64,000 nt of DNA, from positions 86,829,052 to 86,893,051 of the forward strand of contig OZ024935.1 of the NCBI GenBank assembly GCA_964017235.1. Direction: 5' to 3'. Positions 41,731 to 53,025 of the stretch are shown here, one piece after another (positions within the stretch are counted from its first letter, which is position 1; the number at the start of each line of letters is the position of its first letter). Both the position numbers and the translations under genes were made by a program. The stretch is from Sabellastarte sp. h YS-2021. Taxonomy: Eukaryota > Annelida > Polychaeta > Sabellida > Sabellidae. A model generated the notes under the pieces. It was given only the letters and a program-made list of their open reading frames with translations. It searched no databases and was not told the DNA's origin.

Positions 41731-42523
41731 GTTTGCAAGGTTTGCCACTGTCACTCTTTAGTAATGCAAGTTACTCAGTGCATAAATAATTAAAATGGTA
41801 TTTTGTCATCCAAAATGATGGGTGGGGGAAGTGAGGTTGATATGAGAGATAAATTAATTCATTCTTTTATGACAGGGACGCAAATTCACACATCCCCCAG
41901 ATTAAAGGATCTGTTTTAAAAATGTTTTATATCTAGGTCACAACTGTCCGTGTATGGGCTACAAATGAAAAGGCGTGTCTACCTCTGGCTGTGGTGTGGT
42001 CCAATTTGTATTTGAGTAGAAAATAATCACTGCAATTCAGTGGTGTTCACATTCGGGTAGGACTTGTTCAAGGCGACACAAAGCAAGCTCTTCGCATTTG
42101 GACCCCCTTTTTGTAAAAAAAATCTTTGAAAAAGATCTTGTGACGTTTTATAGGCTGTACAATAACATACATGCTTTTGAGATGTGGGGGAATAGATATA
42201 TGAGAGAGCTCATACTTCAAAGTGCACTTGCCCAGTGGCAGGTCTCTTGTCAGAGCCATGAGGACAAGGTCATGACACAGAATTAAGTTACACCTGCGAG
42301 TGTACAATTTCTTTCATTATTGGCCAGTTGTTTCACTTAGTGATGATAATCATAAATGGAAACCCTTTTTACACATTTCTAAAGAAACCCTTTTTCTTTT
42401 TGTTCAACTAAAATGATCATTAAAAACCCCCAAATCCATACGTGAAATACAGAAATTAAGAATACTAATGTTGAACAACATTTTAAGAATTAGCAATTTG
42501 GGAAGAGGTGTAATTTAAACAGG

Positions 42524-42638
42524 TTAAAAGCCTCGTAAGTGTCCAATATAAGAAAATAATGGATGGTTGACTCGGTCCCTTTGGGACCTCATAAACACTC
42601 CATTATTTTCTAATACTGGACACTTACCTGGCCATTAA
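42524..42638. repeat. Fold-back palindrome (40-bp arms)
   Basis: Left arm includes GTAAGTGTCCAATATAAGAA; right arm reversed includes GTAAGTGTCCAGTATTAGAA. The loop contains TCGGTCCCTTTGGGACCTCA, itself a small palindrome. The same loop is found at 62,389-62,412. Confidence 0.75.
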
Positions 42639-42777
42639 CCCATATATCATATACATACAGAACTGACTATGTTAAAAAGTATGATCTATGCATTCAGTTG
42701 AAATGAGCCAGGAAAGCAGCTTAATGTGTGTGTATTTATCTAGTTTTGAGTTGAGATGTCAAAAGAAAAATAGAAAT

Positions 42778-42835
42778 TGACTAAGTGCCAATGGATAACA
42801 ATGCCCTGATACAACCTGTCCATAAAAATAGCCAT
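42778..42835 (-). pseudogene. Relic duplicate of exon 1
   Basis: The minus strand from 42,835 reads ATG and MAIFMDRLYQGIVIHW, clearly related to the real exon 1 (MVILMETLCWCLVIQS). The surrounding 200 bp also align with 41,525-41,730. The donor GTAAGT of the true exon is not present at the matching place, and the hydrophobic core is disturbed by Arg, Gln and His. It is probably a decayed copy, although use as an alternative first exon cannot be excluded. Confidence 0.65.
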
Positions 42836-43070
42836 GCTTGTCTCAACAAGTTTTCTGCTTTCATTGACTCATAGCAAAATCCTAATCCAACATTCTGCAC
42901 TGCTTTTCAAAGTTTGTTTACAGTTAAACTAATTTTCTCTTGCAATAAATGTGCTCCCTAATATGAACTAATTTCCTGCATTATGAAAGTGAACACACTT
43001 TAATTACTTAACCAAAGTTTTTAAGCACAAACTTTTTTTTCTTCTTTTTTGTATGTGGACTTTCATGAAT

Positions 43071-43230
43071 TGTGGTGCAGCATGATAAGTATCTGTCAGT
43101 TCACTGAAGTTAAGCGGTAATGGGCTACATTAGTGCTGGGATGGGTGACTGCTTTAGTGCACTACTTGTGTCCTTGATGGCTTTGCAGATCGCTCTAGTA
43201 GACTGAAACCCCTTTTGGCCTTGTTTACAC
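43071..43230 (+). mobile_element. 5S rRNA-derived SINE, copy 1
   Basis: Contains TCACTGAAGTTAAGCGG and GGGATGGGTGACTGC, the 5S rRNA box A region (GAAGTTAAGC) and box C (GGATGGGTGACCGCC), with the expected spacing. A non-5S body follows, ending CTGAAACCCCTTTTGGCC. It is a SINE and not a 5S gene because the 5' third of 5S and its T-run terminator are not conserved. Confidence 0.85.
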
Positions 43231-43424
43231 CTGGTAACAGCCAATCCAAAAGTTTTATTCTATTTTTGGCGTCATGTCAGATCCATTACTAAAACTGTTA
43301 CTCAGCCTTTGTCTTTGTAAAATGGAGATACATATTTTGTTTAAATATATATACAATATTTCAGTTCAATTTATTTCATCATTTGTGTACTTGAATACTG
43401 ATTAACAAAAGTACATACACAGGC

Positions 43425-43570
43425 AATGGTCTTAGCAAACGGAACATCCATACCGAATGGCAATCCACATATATTAAAATTAATTTTAAACAATGAAAAG
43501 CTTGGGCAGGGTTTTCCAATTGCTCGAAAATTCATTATCTCATAAAATAAAATAAGGTGGTTGTTAGCAC
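43425..43570. mobile_element. Relic of the 29,317 MITE family
   Basis: TTAGCAAACGGAACATCCAT and CCGAATGGCAATCC resemble the arm of the element at 29,317. Ends are not preserved. Lies in duplication unit 2. Confidence 0.5.
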
Positions 43571-44499
43571 AGTTTTTGAAAAATAAGTACCAAACTTGAC
43601 ATCTAACACAGCTAATTAGTTCAGTATTTTATGACAGGGACACAAATTCAGACATCCCCGATTAATGGATCTGTTCTTAAAATGTCTCATATCTAGGTCA
43701 TGACTGTCCATGCATGAGCTACAACTGAAAGAACCTTGTCTACCTCTGGCTGTGGTGTGGTCCAGTTTTTATTTGAGTAGGACATAATCAATGCAATTCA
43801 GTCGGGTTCACATTCTGGTAGGACATGTTTAACACGATACAACCCAAACTTGCAAAGAACTTCACATTCAGGCCCGCTATTGGAAAACAATCTTTGAAAA
43901 ACCTCCTTTCAGCCTCCTCACTACTGCTTGAGTTGCTAGTGGTGGGCAGGGTTAGATGTATGGGATGGCTCACACTTCAACATTCAGTTGATACATGGCA
44001 GGAAAGTACTGAAATGTGTGCGGGTATTTTTTGTGGTTTTGAATTGTCATGTCAAAACAGAAATTGGCATAGTTCTGAAGTGATGGAAAGTATTGTAAGA
44101 TTGTTAATTTGTGGACAAAAGTCAGAGCCAAATGATAAAAAAAATGACCCTTGATAGAACCCACTCTCCCAATGATATGTGATAGTTTTAGTCATTTAAA
44201 ACTCTTGGAGTGGATTGGACAATAGATCCCAATAAGGTCGATGTACAATCTCAATGGGACAAGAAGTGGAATAGGTGTATTCAGTTCCAGAAAGGAACAG
44301 TGAGACAGGGGGTATTTGGTTAAATACAGTCTTTACATGTGAATTAAAGATGAGACAAAATAGCTGACAAACAATTATAAAACCTTATTTGCAGAAGTAT
44401 GTGCATTTAAAGAGCATATATTGATATCGTTCTTCTTTATGAGTGATGAATATTTTGTGGTTTTCTATGTAATAATGGATGCTGTACTTTTATTATCCA

Positions 44500-44725
44500 T
44501 ATTTTATCTCCGCCACAGAAGTTAGGTTTTTGGTTCTATGGATTTGTTTGAAAAACAACTAAAAAGCTATGATAAAATTTTCAGGATGTGTCGACAATGG
44601 CATAAGAAACAGATGATTTGACTTGGTGGTGACTAAGAACACCCTCTGGGTCCAGGATTTTTAAAAATATTTCTTTAGCATTGCACTCTAAGCAATATTG
44701 AAGGTATTGGGCCTTTACAAACACC
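44500..44725 (+). repeat. Dispersed ancient repeat, copy 2
   Basis: ATCTCCGCCACAGAAGTTAG, AAATTTTCAGGATGTGTCGA, CAATGGCATAAGAAACAGAT and GAAGGTATTGGGCCTT are collinear with the copy at 10,040. Confidence 0.55.
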
Positions 44726-44761
44726 TTTAGTTACTTAGCCTTGTGAACGTCCTTCTGATGA

Positions 44762-44975
44762 CGGGAGCTTGGTGGTGAAGTGGTTAACACACTCACCTCC
44801 CACTTCTGAGGTTGGTGGCGCAAACCCTGGACCCGACCCGTTGTGGGAAATGGGGTAGTTGCCAATGCCCGGCAGTGTACAGTACACAATGTTGACAAGC
44901 TAGTATATACTGGTTTCCTCTGTCCTTGAAGCTAATGTGTTGAAAACATCATTAAATCAAATCAATCCTTCTTAT
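44762..44975 (+). mobile_element. tRNA-derived SINE, ATTAAATCA tail
   Basis: Head GGGAGCTTGGTGGTGAAGTG-GTTAACACACTCACC, body GTTGCCAATGCCCGGCAGTG and ACTGGTTTCCTCTGTCC, tail ATCATTAAATCAAATCAATC. Confidence 0.7.
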
Positions 44976-45056
44976 AAAAACCTAATTATGTTTGTGGATT
45001 AGTGTAGACCAGTCACTGTCTTAGATTATGAATATCAGTTTGACACAACAGAAATC

Positions 45057-45230
45057 CATCTGTAACAAGGCCAAAAGGGATTTCGGTCTACTAGGGCGAG
45101 CGCAAAGCCATCAGAGACACGAGTAGTGCACTGAAGCGGTCACCCATCCCAGTACTAACCTAGCCCATTTCTGTTAACTTCAGTGAAAAGAGAGATACTC
45201 ATCACACTATGCCACAATTCACAAATAAAA
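45057..45230 (-). mobile_element. 5S rRNA-derived SINE, copy 2
   Basis: Minus strand reads TTCACTGAAGTTAACAGAAA and TGGGATGGGTGACCGCTT, then CTAGTAGACCGAAATCCC-TTTTGGCC. Same body as copy 1, in inverted orientation. Confidence 0.85.
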
Positions 45231-46317
45231 CAAAGTGATCTCTAAAGTCGCCACCCTCACCAGAGATTGCATTTAAAAATCATAGTGTTGGTTACTTTTA
45301 ATTTCCAACAGTCTTTAAACATGAAGCCACTTCATCTTTTGGTAATCTGTCTACTAGGCTCCTGTAAAAGAACCTTATCACCTTTAAAAAGTCTATGAAT
45401 GTGAACCCTTCTGTACTCGCCCTAATGTTCATTAGATGGACACTGAATGTGACTGTTATTTGTACAGCTTAGCTCGGTAAATAGCTGAGTATTGTACTGT
45501 TTTCATTTTGACCAAATTGCAACATATATTTTCATATTCATCTGAATTTTTATTTAGTTTTCCTTCTTCTGAATCTTGTGTGCCTTGTCAAACCAGAATT
45601 AAATAGATATGCTGGATAAGTATGAGCCTTGCATGATACAACCTTCTAAGGGTATAAAAGCTCAAAGTATGATCATATAACATTGAACTAAGGATTTCAT
45701 TATTCGATTAACCAAGCAGATTCGATAACTGCAACCAGCGACAAAAACAGGTACCACAAGTCAGTGTAATCTGAGCTTTAGTCATTTCCCTGTTACCAGG
45801 AAACTTTATACATGCATCCATTAAACTACTGGACTTTTGTGGCACAAAAACAAAATGAGTTGAATTAAGAATATGTTACACTAATTTATGGTCCTATGCT
45901 TTTAAGAGCCAGAAATGAAACCTTCTAAATATACTTTATAGATCCATAGCGGACTATAAGGTCTTTCATTTTGAACATCTAAGGAGAGAATAATTTAATA
46001 ATTTAAGCTGTATTCGTTTGGTTACATTTCAGACCAATAACTTCTCATTGACGGTACAAAGGCTATCGTTTTATTGTTTTTCACATGAACTGTTATTGTT
46101 TATGAATTATTTCGTATGTTGGTGCCATTATTATAATGACGCTTTTGGTTGAGAAAAAAACTGAATAATTTAGATTAATTGGCAGATGTTTAAGCTTGTC
46201 TAAGATATTCATACAAACTGATGGCTTAATCCTTATCTTGTGTCTTTACACTGAGAGTATTTTGCTGCTATATTTAAGCAAGCAATGGTCTTGCATGCCA
46301 AATCCAAAACAGGGCAC

Positions 46318-46598
46318 CTTTTGTTCTATTTTATTTATTTGTTTGGTGTTCCATAACTATATTTTTATTTATTTGTTTAGTTTATCGCGTCATGCTTGCT
46401 ACCTTATCGGCTATATTGTGTCGGGTAGTTGGAAGAGCAGAGGAAACCAGTACATAGAGTTGGCCAAGGGTATGTACTGTAAACTGCCGACCAACAGCAA
46501 AGCAACTATAAGCATTCCCACATGAGGTCAGGCCAGGATTAGAACTCCCACATGTTGGCAATGAGTATGTTACCTCTACGCCCCCGTGGCCCCTAGCC
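46318..46598 (-). mobile_element. tRNA-derived SINE in segmental copy 1
   Basis: The minus strand head reads GGGGCCACGGGGGCGTAGAG-GTAACATACTC, then the family body (TATGTACTGGTTTCCTCTGC) and an AAATAAATAAA tail. The same insertion is present at 59,880-60,125, so it predates the segmental duplication. Confidence 0.75.
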
Positions 46599-46630
46599 TT
46601 TGTTATAGCAGTCTGTTTCATTCTTTCCCT

Positions 46631-46990
46631 ATCAGGGGTGTAGGAAGCAATTTTTGGTTGGGGGGCGAGGAACCAGATTGCACCGACTCGACGCCAACAA
46701 TTTTGGTTAATTTTGCAGTATGTATTGCATGTTCCTTTTACAAATCATAAAGATAAATATTTTATAGTACATATGTAGCTTACACAATGGTACATGTGAG
46801 CAGTGAATAAGATAAAAGTGTAATTTGACCACATATTATTGAGTTACCTGTAAAAATTTACATAAACTTCAAAATTGGAGTTAAGTTCTATTTCAAAAAG
46901 TTGGGGGGGGGGGGGGGGATATTCCCACCCCCCAACTTTATGGTGGGGGTGGCTGCCCCAGCTGCCCCCTAGTTCCTACGCCTATGCCTA
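46631..46990. mobile_element. TIR element inserted in segmental duplication copy 1
   Basis: The left end TATCAGGGGTGTAGGAAGC and the right end, reversed TAGGCATAGGCGTAGGAAC, are inverted copies. G-rich and C-rich inner arms include a run of about 16 G near 46,903. The paralogous site at about 60,160 reads straight through, so this is an insertion of about 350 bp. Confidence 0.75.
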
Positions 46991-48120
46991 TTAATGCACT
47001 GCTATGTACTAACATTTTCCAACTCGTTTGAACCCCTATATAACTATAGTTAACTGTTTTTTTTACATTGTAATGTCAACACAAAGACTTCTTAAAAACA
47101 TTGTGAAAATTTCACAAACTGTTCTGCTCTGTCTGGTTTGCTGTTGTGAACTAGATAAGGGCTATAAGTGTGTGGCTTTTTCATATTTGGACTCAGTTAA
47201 GACATGAGAGAGTTCCGTAGCATAGGTAGAGAACTTGTATATGTGGTTTCATGTCCAAGGACTGTCTACACAGAAGTCCTGACTGCAAGGGCTAATTGCA
47301 GCAGAAAAGTGCCACATTTTGTGGGAAACTTCAAAAATATGTCCTGCACCTGGGAAACAGACTAGGAACTGCCAGACTTTGTCTGGGAATCTCTACCGAC
47401 CTATAGTATTTGACTTGTTCAGATGCTCAACCCTCCAAATCTGTTAGCAATAAAAATGATAAACGGGAGATAGCAAGCTTGTGGTCACTCTAATTTATCA
47501 TTTTGGTCAAATGAAAGTATCAGATCTACAAAAAAATTCAGTACAATTAGATGTAACAGGGACACAACTGATATATTGGCTTAGTATGTAACTGGAGCTC
47601 ATCCTGATCTCTGCAATTTCACTTAATGTCATCAAGTAAACCCAAGCTGAAGATCCCGATTTTGGGAGTCGCCAAAACTAGCAGATTTATTGAAGAAAAA
47701 ATCAAACAAAGAGAAGGGAGTGGAGGGAGTTGTCGTGGTGTAAGATATTGATAAAACTGGAACTTATGTAAAGATGCCGGGGTGCCTAGTCATTGGGTAT
47801 TCATATATTATAGCATGCATATTTAATAGTTTTTATTCAACAGGTAATTCTTTCATTGACGTATGTTTTATTAGTTGTTAAATGCTGCTCACAGTAAGCA
47901 AACGCTGGCTATACACCAATGACAAACAGAGATAATATGTGTTTGTATTCATATATAAATAAATACTTAACACACTAATTTCATTCAGAGCAATAGGTAG
48001 TAACTAACACTACTGTTAGTTATATTCATATTTTAAATGTTAAAAATGAAATTTTACTTCTGTTCTTTTGTGAAGCAGGATAGAAATATACTTATATTCA
48101 CGTCTGCTAACATATAAAGG

Positions 48121-48275
48121 ATTTATTATTATTATTATTATTATTACTGTGGTTATAATCATATTTCAAATGTTAAAAATAGAATTTTACTTCTATTCTT
48201 TTGTGAACCACAATAGAATATAATAATAGTTGTGTTTGTTATTATTATTATTGTTGTTGTTATTATTATTTTCAG
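48121..48275 (+). repeat. ATT microsatellites
   Basis: Two ATT runs (48,121-48,147 and 48,239-48,270), the second mixed with GTT. The paralogous position in copy 2 (61,290-61,312) has one short run. Confidence 0.9.
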
Positions 48276-49890
48276 ATTCATGCAAAAAAAAAACAAGTTT
48301 ACCAACTGATGCACATATTAACAAAAGAGAAGCATGTTTTTGTGTTTGTATGATACTTTACAGTCCAGTCACATGCCTTCTTCTAGCAATTGTGTCATGT
48401 ACTACTTAAAACTGTGGAGACATAAATTGCTTGCAATTCCATAATAATATGAAATTGAAACCCTATTCACCACAATGTATCAATAAAGGCTGTAATTCTA
48501 CATGACTACATACATAGAATACAATACAATACAAAAAGTTATTGCATCTTTTTACAAAGATAGCTTGACTGAAAAACCTGAAAATGTCAATTGTCATTCA
48601 AGAACTGAAAACAGAAAATACTGTAATATTACAAAATCAATTGAAATAACAGCAATTATGAAAACCATAAAACAGGGAACTAAAATATATTGATTGCATA
48701 ACAAAACACAGATTTAGCATTTTCTAATCTTATGTCATCCCTTCCGATTAAAGACTGAAAACAATAAATTTCGCCTCAATGTTACATATTTTACTTCATA
48801 ACAAGTAAATATGAGAATACCTAGATACTACTGCAGGTTAATTAACACACTGGGTCACAGAATTATACAAGATTTGATTATTTTCTAAGTTTCTACTTAT
48901 TAAGACTTTCAACATGATACCAGTATTACACACAGCATAAATTTATTTAAAATGTCACAGAGCTTGTTAGTTTTCAAGTGAGAACTTTAATGACGGATAT
49001 CCATCAAAATGGAAGGTCTGTTTAGTTGGGGTCATGTGATCTGATATCAACCAATTAAACTCACAGAATTTTAGTGAGGTTTAGGATTATATATTTTCAA
49101 AAACGTAATCAAAAGGCACTCCTACATCCCACCATACGCCTTATAACATGTATGGGCTGTGTGGTTTTTGTGAAATTTACGGTCGTAGCCAGTTTGTGGG
49201 GGAAGTATATCTTTTCAAGTGTGTCTTATGAGGGTCTTCCATCGGAACCGTCTTGTTGGTAAATAAGGATTTTTTGATATTTGGAAGCAATGTTTACATA
49301 GTTTGTTAGGATTGGTTGTAGTTTCCCGGCTTGTCATGGTGGGTTGGCAAAATATCAAACATGTTTGATATTTCACTGACCTCCCGACTCTTTATCCAAA
49401 GCCTTGCTCCACCCACCTGAAAACAGTTCCGTTGTATCTCTCTATGCCTTGTTGTAGTCACTTCCCATCTGGTCCATAACTGTTACCGTCTTGTCTGGAA
49501 GCACTTGCTGGCCTGTTATGGTCCAGTATCATGACATCATTCAAGACAGGCAGTAGAACAATATGGACCATACTAGAAAGAAAACGGCCTGTTTTAAACA
49601 ACCCCGACTTGACTATGTCACTTGCGATCAAGATGGGAAGTCTCAAAGTCTTTGGTCTCAGAGTCAGTAACATTGCTAAAACCGAAGAAGCTTGTTGGTT
49701 ATGCAATCTGTGTCTATAAAAGGTAAGTCGGTGTGTGGATTGCATCATTTTGATTTTTAACTCTGATGGATTGCTCCTGTCATCATCCAGAAAGGCCTTT
49801 GATTTTTAACAATTAACCTAGGATTTCAGTGTAGAACTTTGGCTGGCTAGCTGATAGGCTTTTGTTTTTTTTCAGAAACACTGCTTTGAT

Positions 49891-51450
49891 TTGATTTATA
49901 AGATGGGTCCTAAAAAGGGCAGAAAGAATGTGATGAGGATAGTCCCCACATACACACCTACACAGCCTGAGTTGGGAGATACAGCTACTGACATACAGAG
50001 AAGGAGGGAGGTGAGAAAACAGGGAGAAGAAGGAGGCAGACAAATAACAGAGGAAGGAAAGGGAGAAGGAGGAAGCCAGGAGGATGGAAACCACACAGTT
50101 CATAGAAGAGGCAGTGGCTGAAAAAAGACCAAGAACTGAGAGGAATGAAAGTAAAATGAGGGTGACACATCTCAATCACACTCCAAGTGCAAGAAAGGAC
50201 GTACAATAAACATATACATATATTTAGAAGACTATTCTAAGGAGGCTATTTTGGACTTTGTCAAGGATCATGAGGAGTTTTATGACAAAACCAACTAACA
50301 CTTTAAGGACAAGGCCTGAAAGGATGGGAGAGGTTTGCAAGCAGCCACAACCTGTCAGTGAAGGCGTGCAAGACTTCGTTCAAGTGCTTAAGGATTCCCT
50401 ATGAAATAATTGCCCAGTCCAAGTCTGGTCAGGCTCACAAGGAAATGGCAGAGATGCAGAACTTGATTCAGGACAAATTTTACTTCTTGAAGACCCACAT
50501 CAGAAGAAAGGGACTCATCAAATCTTCAGCCTTCAAGTCCCCACAGAGAGGAGCCAGTATAGCCACAGCCCACCACATTTCACAGGGTCCGTAGATACCG
50601 ACTGTATAAAGACCAGCATCTGATCTGACACAACACACCAGCCAGCCATCTGCAGCACTAACAGTATCAGTGTAGTGTCCCAGCTTCCATCAGTCGACCA
50701 GTAGGTCATGGATCAATTTACCCATATGAAGACTATGGTCACATCTTTCTTTGGTCCCAAGCAGGAGACAACCAGAACAGCCTTCTACAACTACCTGGCA
50801 TATGAGGTTGAGTATTTGGAGAAAAGAGATTTTCAAACTTTCAGACACAAGGCTGTGAAGCTTTCAACTGGGATACAGAGCAGCGCTGGGTAAAGGAACC
50901 ATCAGCCCAGCAACTTACACTTTCTAGGGGCTCCAGTACCTTTTCCAAATATGTGCCAATGAGTTATAAGCAGCAGCAGCAGCCACAGCAACCCAGCAGC
51001 CGCTGCAAGGGAATACATCTTGATTATTCTAAAAAAACAGATGCCAGCAAACCAGGCCATCCAACCAGCTCAGCAGAGCCAAGTGGTAGCCAGAGTACAG
51101 CAACAACCCAGAGTATCACAGGCTTCATACCTAGTTGATGACGAGCAACAACTCAGCACCTCAAGACAGCTACATTTAACCATCTCCCTGAGAAAGGTCT
51201 TCAACCCACTGTCAGTAGCCTCTGTCACAGGGGAAGAAAATGCACACAAAATCTCAGGAGTCTCTAACATTTTTGGTAATATACAGTCAGTCATGAGATA
51301 TCCGCAGATGGACATACCTCAACTGTTGACACCAATTGATCTGAATTAACCTGCTGCCTCTGCTCCAACCACCAAGCAGCAAAAGCCTCCTCAGCAGCCA
51401 GCCAAGCGCCAGCTCTCAGCAGTCATCAGAGCCCAAGCACCAGTAGAGTT
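49891..51450 (+). pseudogene. Broken MADF-domain protein copy
   Basis: Fragments in order: MGPKKGRKNVMRIVPTYTP; AILDFVKDHEEFYDKTN then a stop; a frame change; LIQDKFYFLKTHIRRKG and SAFKSPQRGAS; MDQFTHMKTMVTSFFG; and a Gln-rich tail (QQQQPQQPSS, QQSQVVARVQQQPR). The D-F-V-K-x-H-E-E-F-Y-D-K segment is the first helix of a MADF/Myb-SANT-like DNA-binding domain, found in host regulators and in the accessory protein of Harbinger-type transposons. Several stops and frame changes show it is dead. It lies in the ~3.3-kb block missing from segmental copy 2, which suggests arrival as an insertion. Confidence 0.65.
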
Positions 51451-51792
51451 CCTGCACCTACCTTTATTACTATAAAATGCCCATTTCACTGCTGATTCAT
51501 AGGCCCTTTTCAGGACCACCCAAATCTTCCCAAAACAATTATTCAGCTGAATGTTAAAAAAATTCCCAAAACAAAAAAAAAATATTACACTGCCCCACAC
51601 CAAACACCCAAAACCCAAACCCAAAACACAAGAAACAAAATGAGTGAATGAATGAGTGAGTGAGTGAGCAAGCGAGTGAAAATTTTGACAATTTTCAAAA
51701 TATTTTGACCTTTGGATTTGATCTCTCGCTTCAAAGTTTCATAGTGAGAAATATTTTTTTAACTTTAAAGAAAAAAAATTACAAATACAAAT

Positions 51793-52216
51793 TTATACTT
51801 TTCTTATTGTTGGAAATTTGTTGTAGATCTTTGGAAATTTATTGGAAATTTGTGCGACATTGGCGAACACTAGCTCAAATAAAATTCTTGGAATAATTGG
51901 GTAGGCCTCAAAGGAACTGATAGATATCAGCTTCTTCTCTATCCAGGGTAGTTCCTCTTCACATCTCAGATCCTGTCCTTCTGCCCAGCCAATGCCCAAA
52001 CGTGATTTAAGTGATCTTTCAGTAGGTCGTGTTGATGTTTGCGTCCCTTGAAAGATTCCTGTGGTTTTCATAAGGCACATACACTTCTGCCTCATTTACT
52101 ATGGCTGCTATGTCTTCTGCTGGGTTGGGTGCCCTGTTCCAGTGTGCCTTGTTGTTGGTTTGATCCACCGCCTCTAGAAATAAATCAGTCCATTCTGGGT
52201 GGATTGGGGTACTCAT
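51793..52216 (-). pseudogene. Possible second coding relic in the inserted block
   Basis: The minus strand from 52,216 reads HPEWTDLFLEAVDQTNNKAH and PAEDIAAIVNEAEVYVPYEN, which look protein-like in composition; the frame then breaks. I do not recognise the family. It may be another gene of the same mobile block. Confidence 0.35.
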
Positions 52217-53025
52217 CTCATCTTGTCAGTTTGTCACTACGGCTGGTAGGTGTTTGATACAGCTTGTCAGTTAGAGGTTTGCATCCTGTCCTGATAGTTT
52301 CCCGTCTAGTCATGGAGAAAAAAATCCCGACCCCACGTTAGTTTGGGATGTTGCTCCAGATAAGCCAGGATGCATCGTAGAGGTATAACTGACCCAAAGG
52401 TTTTTCTGTGCTTTTTTCTGGATTTTGGTCCACATCTTTGACTTTTAAAACTGACCCTAGAGTTGTAGAGTCAGTGGTAGGGTTGGCTCGAGTGGATCAC
52501 CCCCATTACTTACAAAGCAAGTAAAATTAATTTACATACCAATTGTTTCTCTATGGCCATGGCTTGCTGTGGGTGTCACATGCATGTAACTTCAAACATG
52601 CCTGAGGTTTGGAAATTTAAGGCTAGTCACATTATGGGGAGCAATGAAACAAAATGAAAATTACTAATAGGCCTACTTGCTTTCGATATACTTTGATTCA
52701 ATAAGGTCAGTTGCTATCATTCGAGGGTTAATTTTAATCCAACGAAAGTGCAGCTTTCTCTGTTGTTTAATCAAAATTGGTCAAAATTTCTCTATAAATC
52801 AAAATCAATAGCTTGGCTATTAGAATATAATGAAAGATAGCTTTTTCTGTCTGGTGTGTTTTGAGATGCAAAGCTGTTTTTAAAACTTGTACACCATCTC
52901 TCCTCACTCATAAAGTACTTGTAAGTCTTAAACTTTTGAGGATATTGAAGAATGCAATATATCAGTTTATAATTGTTTCAATACAAATATCAACCCTTAA
53001 GCATAGCTAATCTCTCAGCTGCAAA

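Larger units (their letters stand above)
41525..42790. repeat. Tandem duplication unit 1 (promoter-exon 1 region)
   Basis: Bases 41,525-41,730, 41,850-42,150 and 42,650-42,790 each find a diverged direct match about 1.29 kb or more to the right (42,815-43,025, 43,620-43,905 and 43,960-44,070). Shared landmarks include TCTCAACAAG, CATATCTAGGTCA-like and GGCTGTGGTGTGGTCCA. A fold-back element lies inside this unit at 42,524-42,638. Confidence 0.75.
42815..44075. repeat. Tandem duplication unit 2 (diverged copy)
   Basis: Second copy of the unit described at 41,525. The offset grows from about 1.29 kb to 1.75 kb in its middle because a 5S-derived SINE (43,071-43,230) and a MITE relic (43,425-43,570) have been inserted, then falls back to about 1.29 kb. 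Confidence 0.75.
45840..52800. repeat. Segmental duplication, copy 1
   Basis: Collinear matches to 59,375-64,000 include TTTGGACTCAGTTAAGACAT (47,189 and 60,357), CTAATTTCATTCAGAGCAAT-like, CTACTGCAGGTTA (48,828 and 61,808), GGTCATGTGATCTGATAT (49,031 and 61,942), TTTACATACCAATTG (52,531 and 62,209) and CAGCTTTCTCTGTTGTTTAA (52,750 and 63,972). Two inserts are unique to this copy: 46,631-46,990 and about 49,230-52,530. Confidence 0.85.

Noticed and set aside
43071..43230. A functional 5S rRNA gene
   Set aside because: The 5' part of 5S and the terminator are not conserved, and two other dispersed copies share a non-5S body, so it is a SINE.
46196..46525. 109-codon plus-strand ORF
   Set aside because: Mostly the antisense of a tRNA-derived SINE; the sister copy at 59,516 is interrupted differently.
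49350..49373. 24-bp perfect palindrome (AAATATCAAACA and its reverse)
   Set aside because: Single occurrence in AT-rich DNA with no second copy or context to give it meaning.
49813..50206. Minus-strand ORFs rich in Ser, Leu and Pro
   Set aside because: Antisense shadows of the purine-rich part of the MADF relic.
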